DNA of 64,000 nt from Mytilus edulis (lineage: Eukaryota > Mollusca > Bivalvia > Mytilida > Mytilidae), in the NCBI RefSeq assembly GCF_963676685.1, contig NC_092348.1:20125386-20189385 (forward strand), written 5' to 3'. Below are positions 14,373-25,320 of this stretch, piece by piece. The number at the start of each line of letters is the position of its first letter. Position 1 is the first letter of the stretch. The notes beneath the pieces are model-generated. The model worked only from the letters and a program-made list of their open reading frames with translations, searched no databases and was not told where the DNA came from. A program made the position numbers and the translations under genes.

Positions 14373-16127
14373 TTTAATTTAGTCTAACCACCTAACATCT
14401 TAACCCCTTGAATTTAGTAGTTATTGAAATGAATATAAAGATACTACATATGAACAAAAAGTCAGTGGAAGCCAGATTGAACCATAAGCATAAAATTAGA
14501 TATAATGTATATCGCATAAAAATATGTTTTTGTTATAATGAAATGTTTGAAACTTACAATTTATTTTCGAATGCGTTTTTTTTTTAAATTTGACACATAA
14601 CGAAAAGTAAACTTTAAAAGTTTCGACATTAATGCAGAAATATTTTCATATCACATAGACAGGGAATCAATATTAAATGCACGTTTTGTATGTGTGTTCT
14701 AGAAATATTTGTCAATTTTGTCTGCTAAAGACACAAACTATTTTATTCTGTATTTTCATTCACTCATATATGATGCTATATTAATTGTAAATACCAAGTT
14801 GTGTTTTGTTCTGAACTAGAACTTTTTTTATATATAATCTAATTACGATTTATGATTTCTAGACAACTAAACATTTTGGAAATTACAGAGGCAAAAATAT
14901 GTAATTTCAACAAAATGTATGAAAGAATAATATTTAACTATGGTTAAAATCTAGTTTACATTCAGTTGAATTATATCAGTTCGATTTGACGACAAAATGT
15001 CCTACACAATTATTTTGTCTGTCTTTAAAAACTACAATTATGTTTTCTGTAAGTAGTGTGCGTGACCTATAATTAGAAAGGTTGCTCTTTTGCATTGAAG
15101 ATTGAAGAAAAAAATCATACATAATTTAGATTTTATATTTACAGTGTGTTGATTTCATAAAAGTTCACACGAGAAAACCCAGACTCCTTATATTTGTTCA
15201 CCATCTGATAACAAAACGAACACATAAAATACAATAGCATTATTTTATTCAATTAAATGTAGAAATATTAAAATAATATATCTTAGAATTTTACATGACT
15301 AAATTACATCATGCTCGTGCTACGGCACGTGCGTATTTAATCATACGAGCAATCGAAAGTACGAATCGGCACTCTGTTGATGTTATTTATTCAAATGTTC
15401 AATATATTAACGAAATCAATGACGGACGGGGTATGATTAGCTTTTTCATTATGACAGTCTTATTTTGCTATCTGATATCAAGACGAAAATGTATAGTGCA
15501 GGTGACAGTTCTTCGGAATTGCAATGAGATCCTTTTTCTCATCAACAATCGTTATCATTATCCAATGTTAATTTCATCATTTAATTTACAGAGTATTAAA
15601 TGATGCGGTTTCAATAAAGCACACAAGAGATCAAGATTCAGCTCAATCGCAGCTGGTCTCCAAGGAGTATTTTCCAGTCATTTCTGGGTCTTTTATGCGT
15701 TTAATAGACTCACTTATCCTTTTATCTCATTAAGATATTATAAAAACCGATGGTTTTTGTCAAAGTGTTATCGTAACGGCTTAGTTAGAGCGTAATAATG
15801 GCAATTCTAGACACTTGAGCAACAATCCATTACCATACATCCTCTCAAATACATCGTTGATCGTATTGATAACATAAGTTTTCTTAACAGACCAGGAATC
15901 CAATTTTCTAACTGTCAAGTTTCTTGAACAAAATAAAGTCGATCAAGAAGGAAGAAATTACTGTCGGAATCAACTTTTCTGTCGTTTCCTTCCGCCAAAC
16001 CGTTGCTGAAAACTGTTGTGAAAAATGAATCCATCTAATACTCCTGGTGAGTTATTCAACCGTGCCTTACATTTCATTTCTACATTAGTAAAGACATTTC
16101 CTTGGATTAATTTATCGGCTGCTGCGA
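14373..16127. other. Intergenic, 3' side of the ERG-family gene
   Basis: AT-rich. The 102-residue plus frame at 15295-15603 has no recognisable domain. A possible plus-strand first exon lies at 16025-16046 (see findings). Confidence 0.45.
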
Positions 16128-16133
16128 TTTATT
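16128..16133 (-). terminator. Candidate polyadenylation signal of the ERG-family gene
   Basis: TTTATT on the plus strand gives AATAAA on the coding strand, about 450 bases downstream of the TAG stop. AATAAA is common in AT-rich DNA, so this is only a plausible 3' end. Confidence 0.3.
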
Positions 16134-16580
16134 CTTGCTAAGAATCAATAGTCCTATATACCTTATAAGAAACAGAGATACTGTAGCAACAATCGGTGAT
16201 TAATTCCATCCCATCCTATTGTTAGCGACATTTACAGAATATGTTATTGTTTCATTGATAGAATATTAAAGCCATTCTCAAAAAGATCTGTATCGAATTC
16301 TTAAGTCTTTTAAGATGTCACCTTTTGAATCGATAGAATGGCACTTATTCTTTCTTCAAGTTGGCTGATTATCAGATACAACCCATGAAGCCTGATACAA
16401 AAAAAATGGCGTCAGCTTCTTTTTTTAATTTCCAGACGACCCCAAGTGATCTAGCAGACGACCCTGATCATAAAAACGTGACAAACATAGACTATCACAG
16501 ACAAAACAGATATATCACCACAGTTGATAAATATAATCTGATAAATTACAACCGGAGTCATGTCCATTCCGTGTTTTACT

Positions 16581-17128
16581 CTACGAATAGTATGAACTCA
16601 AGTGTGACGGCATATGACTTGGATGACTATGTGACATGTGGTGATTTGGAATGCTGGGGTACATGCTGCTACCAGAATAAATGCTGTTACTGTTTGGCCA
16701 GTAGTTTGATGGTGACCCGAAAAAATTTGGTGATTGTGGAATATGTGAATGAGAGTTCATGAAATTAAATCTTGATCCTGTATGGTAACTGGACATTAAA
16801 AAGTCTTGTTGGTGATATTTATATGCCGTAGGGTCTGCTGACTGTGGCTGCATTGCTTGTGCCAATCCAGCAAAGTCAAATTTATATGCATATCGCTTGC
16901 CATGAACTTTTGTCATAATGTTTTTATCGTAATAATATCTTAAAGCACGGCTAAGTTTATCATAGTTCATGTTTGGTTTACTTTTTCTCTCGCCCCAACG
17001 ACGAGCAACTTCATCTGGATCAACTAATTTGAATTCCCCGTTTGTGCCTTCCCATGTTATATAGTTTGCAAGGCTACTGTCAGATAGAAGTTCTAATAGA
17101 AATTGCCACAGCTGGATCTGTCCACTTC
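16581..17128 (-). CDS. ERG: ERG/FLI1-family ETS transcription factor, terminal exon (complete ETS domain and C-terminus)
   Basis: Last coding exon of a sequence-specific nuclear transcription factor that binds GGAA cores. The 3' splice site is ...atttcag before 17128. The exon opens with two bases that complete a Gly codon, then reads [16 protein letters not shown], the start of the ETS winged helix. The domain runs about residues 70-153 of the assembled protein. It includes the [20 protein letters not shown] core and the recognition helix [14 protein letters not shown], whose two Arg (R128, R131) contact the GGA core in this family. It ends at [10 protein letters not shown]. The C-terminus is ERG/FLI1-like: an FFG..SNYW patch and a final PSHLSSYYS close to the vertebrate PSHLG.YY ending. 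Stop is TAG at 16583-16581. The last two points favour ERG/FLI1 over FEV. The plus-strand open frame at 16361-16762 is its antisense shadow. Confidence 0.96.
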
Positions 17129-20100
17129 CTGAAATATGTTGAAAAATAAATAGTTATGACGGGAAAACAAACGAACAAATAAAAATAAATAAACAAAATA
17201 CGTATTGAAAAACAGCTTATATTTATGGTATGAATTACAGTCTAACTTGTATTTTAGGCAATATGTATGTACATGAAGTGTTCAAAAGGATTATATTTCG
17301 TAATGTACAATTGTATAAGATGTATACTGTTATTTTATTTTTAGCATTTCACATATTAACCTTATAATTTTTTTATATTTACTTCCAATTTTTAATTTTG
17401 TTATTTTACAATTAAAAAAACTTAAAAGTAGTTCAGAAATTCTATACTTGAGTAAATGCGACAATATGGTAAAAACAGTGCTTTTTGTCATACCTTTCGT
17501 ACTGGTTTATTTTGTTTGTTATGTTCTTCTATTTAGATTGTAACGTTCATCTATTTTTATTTTATTTAATAAATATTCAGACTAAAAAAGAGCTTTATAG
17601 CAACGCATCCTTGTTTTTTTTTTTTTTTTTACTTTGATTTTTGTATCTTCTTTATTGATTTAGGAGATTAGAATATTGGTAAATTACTGTTTGTTATACT
17701 TCGTATCCTTTTTATGATAGACCATCAATAGTTTAATTTTAAGTCTTAAAAAAGCCAGGAACAATTCAGAATATTTACGTTTTTGACAAATTTTAATTAT
17801 TGCGAATTCTGGTTTTAAATAGCAATTGCATTTGTACATTGTACACGTAGGTGAACGGTGCAGTATTTCTCTTTTTTTTTTAAATCTCACCTCTATTTGT
17901 AATTTGTATTTAACAGAGTTCAAAATGAATAGACTGAACACTTTAAATTTTAAATAAATTTACTGTACATTAATAAGAAATGGTCTCCATATCGACGCAC
18001 CAGACCTCGCTCTTTTTGAAATTTATGCGATTCTCTCAGTTTTTTGTTTTTTTCTAGATTTTGTATCTTCTTGATTGATTAAGGAAATTTGAACATCGAT
18101 AAACTACTGTTTCCTCAAATATAGAATTGTTTATACCGAATGGTTTTTGTACCTCAAACTTTAGAGCACATGTATGAATATGCATATGTTATAGAAACTA
18201 CGCAAGCTACACGAAAACATATTTTTTTAAGTAAGCAGTCATTTTCAGATTTGAGAAAATGTTAGACAAGTCCAGGAACATATGAATTTACATAGATATA
18301 CTGTTCCCAGACAAGTAAAAGATAAAAAGCATTAACTCTGGTTTTCGTCCAGTATTCTCAACCAACAAGTCATGACTTTTAAATAAAAATTTCGAATTCT
18401 GATCACAAGAACAAGACTGCAATAGTTCCATATTTCAATATACATATATTATTTATATCTCTCCGTTTTAAGGTAGAAACAGTTGCACATTATATGTACT
18501 GTCATTGAAATATACAATGAAACAAAATAATTATGATTCTCTCTGGTTTATGTTCAGTTTTCTCAATCTAAAAGACATAATATTTAAATGAGAATTGCGA
18601 ACTTGGATCACAAAAGTTAAATAGCAAAATGCTATTTCAATATTCTTTATATGCATATATTATTTATCTTCGCCTTCTATGGTAGAAATAGTGGCTTATC
18701 ATAAGTACTGTCATCAAAGCATGAAATGAAACAAAATAAATATTGAACTCAGACATAAAGGTGGATTATGTTTTAATTAATAAATTTATTTTTTCCTTTT
18801 TGATGTAAATATTGTTTATATTATCTACGTCAGCATGTGACCATACGTGTTCAGATTTAAGTGCTTTCATTTAACCATATTCTTATTTGGAAAATCAGAC
18901 GATTGCTTTATCCGCACGATATTACAATATGTTACAAGATATGTTCATTAAAAGCTAAACCCGGCATTAATCCTACATATTGATTTAGAAATAATGTAGC
19001 TAGTATTAGAACAGTTAAACATTCGTTGATGTGTTAAAAGCATTTGTACATTTACAGGTAAAATTCTTTTCTTGTTGGTGAATACGGAATTGTGACACGC
19101 AAAACCAGATGTTCATTTTAACGATATTGACATAAAAATCCGATTTCTGATCTTAACATTCTCCTACTTTGGTGCGGAAACTGTGATTCAGGAATCCAAA
19201 ATTGCACGCTCAATAGCTTTTGAATAATTTTCTTTAATAATTACGGTACAATTTCATTATGCCGAAAGAAAACTGAATAAGGATTAAATATAGGAAATTA
19301 TCATCGGATAATGAAATTGGGTATTTAAAAACGTGTTTTATTTTTCATTTAACAGAAGCCTAGTTCCGTTTCCATGGTTTCACCGGATATTTGTAAAATA
19401 ATTGTTTTAATTCAGCTTTAGGTGAAAATTTTCTTGCTAAATGTGTGATCAAAAGCAAACTCAAAACAGAGCTTAGTATGAATAGTAAAAGCTTGTTTCA
19501 TTTACAGTATATTATACAAATATGAGATATGCGAATTTGATCTAATTCATAACAATTTAGAAAATACACAGAATGTCAAAACATTATTTAATTGTAAAAA
19601 AGTTCTCAAAATCATTTCCTTAAATCACGAAGGACACGACGAAAATTGAAGCTTGCGTTTAATCTAATCAAAAGATACCAGGCTATGTAATTTTAAAGTA
19701 TACAACAGCGAGTTCCGTCTGCACAAGGTTCATTGCAGCGAAGATCGAATCAAAACATTTGTCTACACTTTTTTTTTTAAATATACAACTAATGACAGAA
19801 TATGAAAATATTGTAAAGTGCAAACGTGTTGTTTGGATTTTTTCGATTTGAAAAATTATAGGTAAAGTTGAGAAAAAATTATAACACAAAATGATCGGAA
19901 TAAAAATGTAAATTGTTTTTTAAAAGAAATTTGAGTTTTTAATTTAGGTTTTGAAGACAATTTTGCATCGCACATCATATATATATATATTGTCCCACTG
20001 AGTTGTGGAAAAGACATGATCACATCATATTACGGATTGAGCACCAAGATTTAAAATAAAACATATCGCAAGTCAGGAATATGACAGTTGTTATCTATTC

Positions 20101-21199
20101 GTTTAATTCGTTTGATGTGTTTGAGCTTTTGGGAGTTCGATATTGATGTGTGTAAACGTTCACCAATGCCAAAAGAAAATGCTAAAAAAAAAATCTCCTC
20201 CAATTATTACCCAAAACACTAGAAGGATGCATTTTTTTAAATGTTTCATGAGGTCAGTATTATCTTATGCCAATGTTTCCGTCCTGTGCTCTCCACTTAA
20301 ATTAGGACGCTTATGTTTATATAAAAGCTTCATATAAAAGACCTTTTTTTTTAATATGTATGTAATTTTTATATTTTTCATTGTAAACGTGTCTAATAAA
20401 TTTTGTGTTAAAATTGTGGGAAATTTAAATTAATAAGATTAAAAGACATAAATTCACACCTTATATGATCATTTAAAACACCTTTATGCCAATTCACAAA
20501 ATTACATTCAGCAACAACAAAAGGGGTTGTTAACACTTTCTATCTATTGCACTAGCTGCATTTAACTATTAGTAAAATATCAGAACCTTTTAATCTGGAA
20601 TCGAGGAAACTAACAATGTATGGACACATTACCTGCGACACCGTTGTCCTTTTGGATACTATTGAGAAAGATCACTACCTTAGTCATAATCTTTTTTAAA
20701 TGTCTGACTGTGTTTTTGACATTTGAATTTTTTACGGAATTGTGAAGGGTCTTTGATAATCTTTGTCAATTACATTTTCTACCTATATATCTAAACTCTA
20801 AAGCTGTCGTATTTTTTTTTTAAAGTAAAATAATAAATGCATCGAACTCCAAGGAAAATTCAAATCGGAAAGTTCTTCATCAAATGGCAAAATCATTTTT
20901 TTTTCGTAATTATTAAAAACTCAAAAACATAAAACGAATGTAAAAGAACTATCATAAACTTTATGTCATTGGTTTGCTCATTCATAATCGTGTTCATCTC
21001 ATTTCATTCATTAACTTTTATATTTGAGGGGTTTCTTTTGCGGTTTGTTTTTGTGTTAAGGTTTAAAACACACAACTGGTGACGTTAAACATAGAGAGAA
21101 CACTTTTTGAAAGTACCGACCAAATACTCAATCGAGAGTGTAGGACCTTTCAATAGAATAATGCAAACATAAATCGCTTATTTATAGTATATTTTGTTA

Positions 21200-21262
21200 A
21201 CCGTTTGTGTAACGGGGTGTTCTTCGCTTTTAGCAATATGCGCTCAAGGTTCGAATCATGAA
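21200..21262 (+). pseudogene. Possible tRNA-like pseudogene or SINE head
   Basis: GGTTCGAATC at 21248-21257 is a perfect B box. An A-box-like GTGTAACGGGGTG lies about 35 bases upstream. I could not fold a proper acceptor stem, so it is not called as a tRNA. Confidence 0.3.
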
Positions 21263-21420
21263 TAACCTTATTCATTCTTTTCAAGATGATATGTGTATGT
21301 CAATAGAAAAATAAAATTGCCTAATGTATATATCTTTAAATTTCACTCTGGATAGTATGTTTTCAAAGACAGTTGTAATTTAGATTGTTCGTTATTCCTA
21401 GATGATTCTAGCAGATTAGG

Positions 21421-21548
21421 TATAGGAAGGTGTGGTATGAGTGCGAATGAGACAACTCTTCATCCAAATAACAATTTATAAATTAAACCAGTATAGGTCA
21501 AGGTACGGCCTTCAACACAGAGCCTTGGCTCACACCGAACTGCAAGCT
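21421..21548 (+). repeat. Family A dispersed repeat, fullest copy
   Basis: GTGGTATGAGTGCGAATGAG to CACCGAACTGC, including GGCCTTCAACACAGAGCCTT. Lies in the ERG-family intron. Confidence 0.75.
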
Positions 21549-22295
21549 ATAAAGGGCCCCAAAAATTATTAGTGTAAAACCCTTCAAATGGGAAAACCAA
21601 CGGTCTAATCTATTAAAAATAACGAGAATGTCCGTTTAAAATTACACTTAAGTTAATAAGGGGCGTTCACATAGCTGTGTAGGATGCATGAATACATTGA
21701 CGCACTTAGTGTGGACTCGCATGTATAGATACACGCTCCTGTCCGATGCGCCTTGTTATTTACATTCATTATATATCTTTGGTTCATACAAATTTTGCTT
21801 TTGAAAGCAGCGGAATAAGTCAAAATAACGGAATTCAATTGTCAATTACATCTTTCAAAGATGGTTTGGAAGATTTTTCCCAAAAGTAGACAAGGACCAG
21901 TTTATCTAAGCTATCGTAGAATCTGTCTTTAGATTTATGTTGGGTATAAATAAGAAAAGTGTTGTTGACGTGCGGCATATCTCAGCTTTAACATTGAAGT
22001 TATCGATGGATCTGCTGCCCTATAGTTGTTTAAGCGTTCAGGACAAAATGATGTTTAAAAAAAAATGTGTAAAAATAGAATTTTACAAGTATTGATAATT
22101 ATTAAATTAAAAATTTTAATGATTGTTTGTATTTAAAGACAATACATATTATTTATCTAATAAGTGTACATTCAAGTTATTATTATTACATATATAGCTC
22201 ATGGATAACATTAAGAGCCCATTAAATAAGTAAACGTATCAACGAATATTAACAGATACTGAATGATAAATAAAACAAAGATGTTTTAAAAAAGG

Positions 22296-22393
22296 GGGAT
22301 ATATTCCCCTGGTGCCTGTTTTAAAAAAGAGGAATCTATTCCCCTAGCGTCTGTTTGGGGAGAAAAGTAAATATATTTCCCTAGCGTCTGTAT
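22296..22393 (+). repeat. Short degenerate tandem repeat, 3 copies
   Basis: TATTCCCCTGGTGCCTGT, TATTCCCCTAGCGTCTGT and ATTTCCCTAGCGTCTGT follow each other at about 35-40 bp spacing within the ERG-family intron. Confidence 0.6.
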
Positions 22394-24099
22394 TGCGTAC
22401 ATAATGAACTTTACGTGCGTATTATAATTATAGTCCAGTGGAATATAATAGTCCCTAAACATACTATTTCTACAGACTATTTCTACTTAAACTATTTGTT
22501 CTTCTTCCTTAAGGCGACGGTCGTAATTGTTTACAAATTAACCATTATAAACTGTATCCTTAAGTTAGAACAAGGCTCATCTAAATATACCGAAACTTAT
22601 GCCATGAAGTAAGGACGATTCCTATGACTTATTTATGTTACGACAGGTTTGATAAACACAAATAGGACAAATATATACCATTAGATGATCTTAATATATG
22701 TCGTAATCCCAAAAAGCGCTTCGATAAAGAGATCACATGCATATATGATCATTATTTTTCAACACATAAATAGAGTTTTGTGTAGGGCTTATTTGCTATT
22801 AAAAAAATGCAATTTACACATAACAGGTTTTTAATTTGTAATACAAGGGCAATGATGAAATATGTAATAAATATATCAAGGTTCAATGCTCAAATCAAGC
22901 AAAATGAACCAACCACTATCAATAGATTTATTAGATAATATCTGTATTTTATCTGCGATATTTTGTTACCTATACTACATTGTATATTTGAACCGTTAGA
23001 AATTCCGAAGACTCGTTGACATTTTTTTTATCTTTTAAAAATGTAAAGACAGACTGACAAATAGTTCTTGACCATCATGAAATATTTGCCACTAGACATA
23101 TTAAAAAATACTATAATTATTAATGTTTTTGTCTTTTTTTTAATTTGTACTCAATATACCTGAAATATTTGTCTAATACAACAAATAACAAAATTGTATT
23201 AGATATTTACTTTATTAACATTTATTGCGCATTCAGATAATATATTTTTTTAATGTTTTAATAGGTTGTCTAATAATTATAATCAATATAACTACCTCAT
23301 TGTCACTTGTCAGAAATACTTATCTTCAATAAACAAGACTTTGTCTTACAACAATTTCAAATATTTAAAAAATACCTGTTTCTCATCAACACGTATTTTC
23401 AAACATGAATTTCAAAAAAAAATAATAGAACTAGCTCCTACTTAAATGATATATTTCAGAAACTAAAACAAAATACATTATCATATTTCTATGTATAGCA
23501 TACTTGGTTTAATTTGAAAATCGTTCAAAAGAAAGTCATTGTTAATGCAAAAAAAGAGTACTAAACATATTTTTTAAGAGGCTAATTTGTGTATTTCCAT
23601 CTAAGAAATAGCACTATATATTTGAAAATTATCTGAATCAACTGCATAGTGGGTTTAACGTGCAAGGGTTCATAAGAAACATAAAATAAACTTTTCAAAT
23701 ATGAAAACAAGAAAATGATCGCTAACGCTCTTAAATTTTCAACTTTGTTGTTGCATCAATATTTTGTCTTCTCGTTAATGTTTTGACCTAAGAAACGACA
23801 TTCACATTTGTAACAATTCTATAAATGTATCGAGCGAATGAACAAAATTTAAATACAATTAAAGATATGACATATTTTTTAACAGAAAATTGAAAGACAT
23901 TTTAAAAGTTCCGTTGGATGAAAAAGTCCAGCGTTTGTTTTTTCCCCGACTTTTTATTAAAATTTCCCCTTTGATTTTATCTTGGAGTTCGGTATTTATG
24001 TTCATTTTTTTAAAGCAATTTTAAGTTCTTAAAAAGATTGATAAAAGAAAAAATATTTTCACCACAAGCATTAATGATATATATATTTCTTCAGTAAGT

Positions 24100-24186
24100 A
24101 GATATAAGAAGACATGGTATGAGTGCCAATGAGACAACTCTCCATCCAAGTCACAATTTGTAAAAGTAAACCCTTATAGGTCAAAG
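24100..24186 (+). repeat. Family A dispersed repeat beside an ERG exon
   Basis: ATGGTATGAGTGCCAATGAG through CATCCAAGTCACAATTTG. It ends about 30 bp from the splice donor at 24215. Confidence 0.75.
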
Positions 24187-24215
24187 TAAACATATAAATA
24201 AAGAAGTGTTCTTAC

Positions 24216-24293
24216 CTTGTGGTCTCCAGTGAGTATGGGGCGCTTCTAATGTTGGTTTTGATAGGTGTGGAAACGGACTTGTATGTCCGTAAT
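24216..24293 (-). CDS. ERG: ERG-family gene, internal linker exon
   Basis: A 78-bp exon between a tttccag acceptor and an AAG|GTAAG donor. It starts with two bases that complete an Asn codon from the upstream exon, encodes 25 residues (YGHTSPFPHLSKPTLEAP and on to HWRPQ), and ends with one base that makes Gly with the ETS exon. The phase matches both neighbours exactly, which is the main support. The product is a Pro/Ser/His-rich linker of the type that precedes the ETS domain in ERG and FLI1. There is no catalytic or folded motif. A dispersed repeat copy ends about 30 bp inside the downstream intron. Confidence 0.88.
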
Positions 24294-24528
24294 CTGGAAA
24301 ATAAAGTATAATATTTGTTAATGCATTTTTACTAGAGTTTATTACCATATAATAATAATATTTATTCATTATAGGATTAAAGAAATTAAATTAGACATGT
24401 AAATGTTATCGAATTGAACGTTAAAAGTTACACATAAAATTGAAGCAAACAAATGAGTCCTCAAGAATTCATGATTTCAATGATAATGTGAACTTTGTAA
24501 TATTAAGGATAAATGAAGACAAACTTAC

Positions 24529-24582
24529 TTGGACTCTGTGGGTTTGACGTTGGTGGCCATGATGCTTTCCCGTAAGGAGGAT
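24529..24582 (-). CDS. ERG: ERG-family gene, internal linker microexon
   Basis: A 54-bp exon bounded by attacag and AA|GTAAGT. It has two leading bases, 17 codons (PPYGKASWPPTSNPQSP) and one trailing base. The trailing A plus AT of the next exon gives Asn. The leading AT plus G of the exon at 25046-25115 gives Asp. Both splice consensus and phase agree. The peptide is a Pro-rich linker that loosely recalls the PYEPPRRSAW stretch between the PNT and ETS domains of vertebrate ERG. It is too short for recognition alone, so the call rests on splice phase and position. Confidence 0.82.
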
Positions 24583-25045
24583 CTGTAATTTAAGCAAATA
24601 AAATTCGTTATTTATGAATTTAAAAAATCTTAATGATTTGAAATTGAAAGCTGAAAATGGTGTAAAAAGTTGTCCGCTGGTTGAATTATTAAAGTTAGAG
24701 AATGGTACAACGTTGCACCAAAATTCATTATTTACTTTTGTATTTCCGCAAAAAGAAACGATAAAATTGTGGTACTATTTTTTGCAGAATGTTTTATATC
24801 CTTTTTTATTCACTCTGATTTTGTCACGAGTTGAAAGTCAAATATAAATAGGTAAAAAAATCAATTTACTTTTGTGTTTATTTTCCTCACAAAAGGACGG
24901 AAATTAAAGAAATAAACATTGAAATGCTGTTTCCAAATAACATTTAATGAAAATCAAATAAAATTCTGATCAAAGTACCCAAAAAGGAAACCGATTTCAA
25001 CGGTTTCTGAACACCGGAAAAAGTAATTTCCCGAAACATACATAC

Positions 25046-25115
25046 CGGGGATCATCATTCCAGTCAAGCCCGGAAAGCTACAAGTCCTATAGTAATCAGG
25101 TTTAATTCCCTGCAT
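25046..25115 (-). CDS. ERG: Candidate initiator exon of a short ERG-family isoform
   Basis: The ATG at 25115-25113 opens 23 codons plus one base, starting MQGIKPDYYRTCSFPG, and ends at a CCCCG|GTATGT donor. The trailing G plus AT of the next exon gives Asp, so the frame runs without a break into the ETS exon for 249 residues in total. No PNT domain is encoded in this path. Known family background: FEV naturally lacks PNT, and ERG/FLI1 genes use alternative first exons. An alternative reading is an internal exon, because a pyrimidine-rich ctctttttacaag precedes AGAGTTCCG just upstream of the ATG. The upstream TATA-like box favours the initiator reading. I do not recognise this N-terminal peptide. 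Confidence 0.6.
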
Positions 25116-25209
25116 CGGAACTCTCTTGTAAAAAGAGTACAATAAATAGATTAGATCGGTTTTGTATTTACTTCAAAAGTTCAAATCGACACATCCAATT
25201 ACTTCGTTT

Positions 25210-25320
25210 CTGTTCGCGTTTCCGAAATGCGTCGACAACTATTTCCCAAACGGAACTAAGACGGAACTTGTACCACTGCCGGTTACAGCAATGCTTGTTT
25301 AAACTTTATAAAGGAAACTC
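25210..25320 (-). promoter_or_regulatory. Candidate internal promoter with TATA-like box and ETS-type sites
   Basis: On the minus strand TATAAAG lies at 25310-25304, about 190 bp upstream of the candidate ATG at 25115. That would put transcription start near 25280 and leave a 5' leader of about 160 bases. Between the box and the ATG the plus strand shows CGGAAC at 25251 and 25262 and TTCCG at 25220. More CGGAA cores lie in and just below the exon (25014, 25070, 25115). The motifs are seen directly; promoter function is inference. Confidence 0.4.

Larger units (their letters stand above)
17129..24215 (-). other. Large ERG-family intron, no coding exon recognised
   Basis: AT-rich intron between the linker exon and the ETS exon. 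It contains fragments of the dispersed repeat families (19.67-19.75, 20.06-20.13, 20.83-20.93, 21.42-21.55, 24.10-24.19 kb), a tRNA-like B box near 21.25 kb, a short degenerate tandem repeat at 22.30-22.39 kb and a (TA)n run at about 19.98 kb. No open frame looks like protein. Confidence 0.6.

Noticed and set aside
16361-16762. 133-residue Cys/Tyr/Asn-rich plus-strand protein
   Set aside because: Antisense of the conserved ETS exon; conservation belongs to the minus strand.
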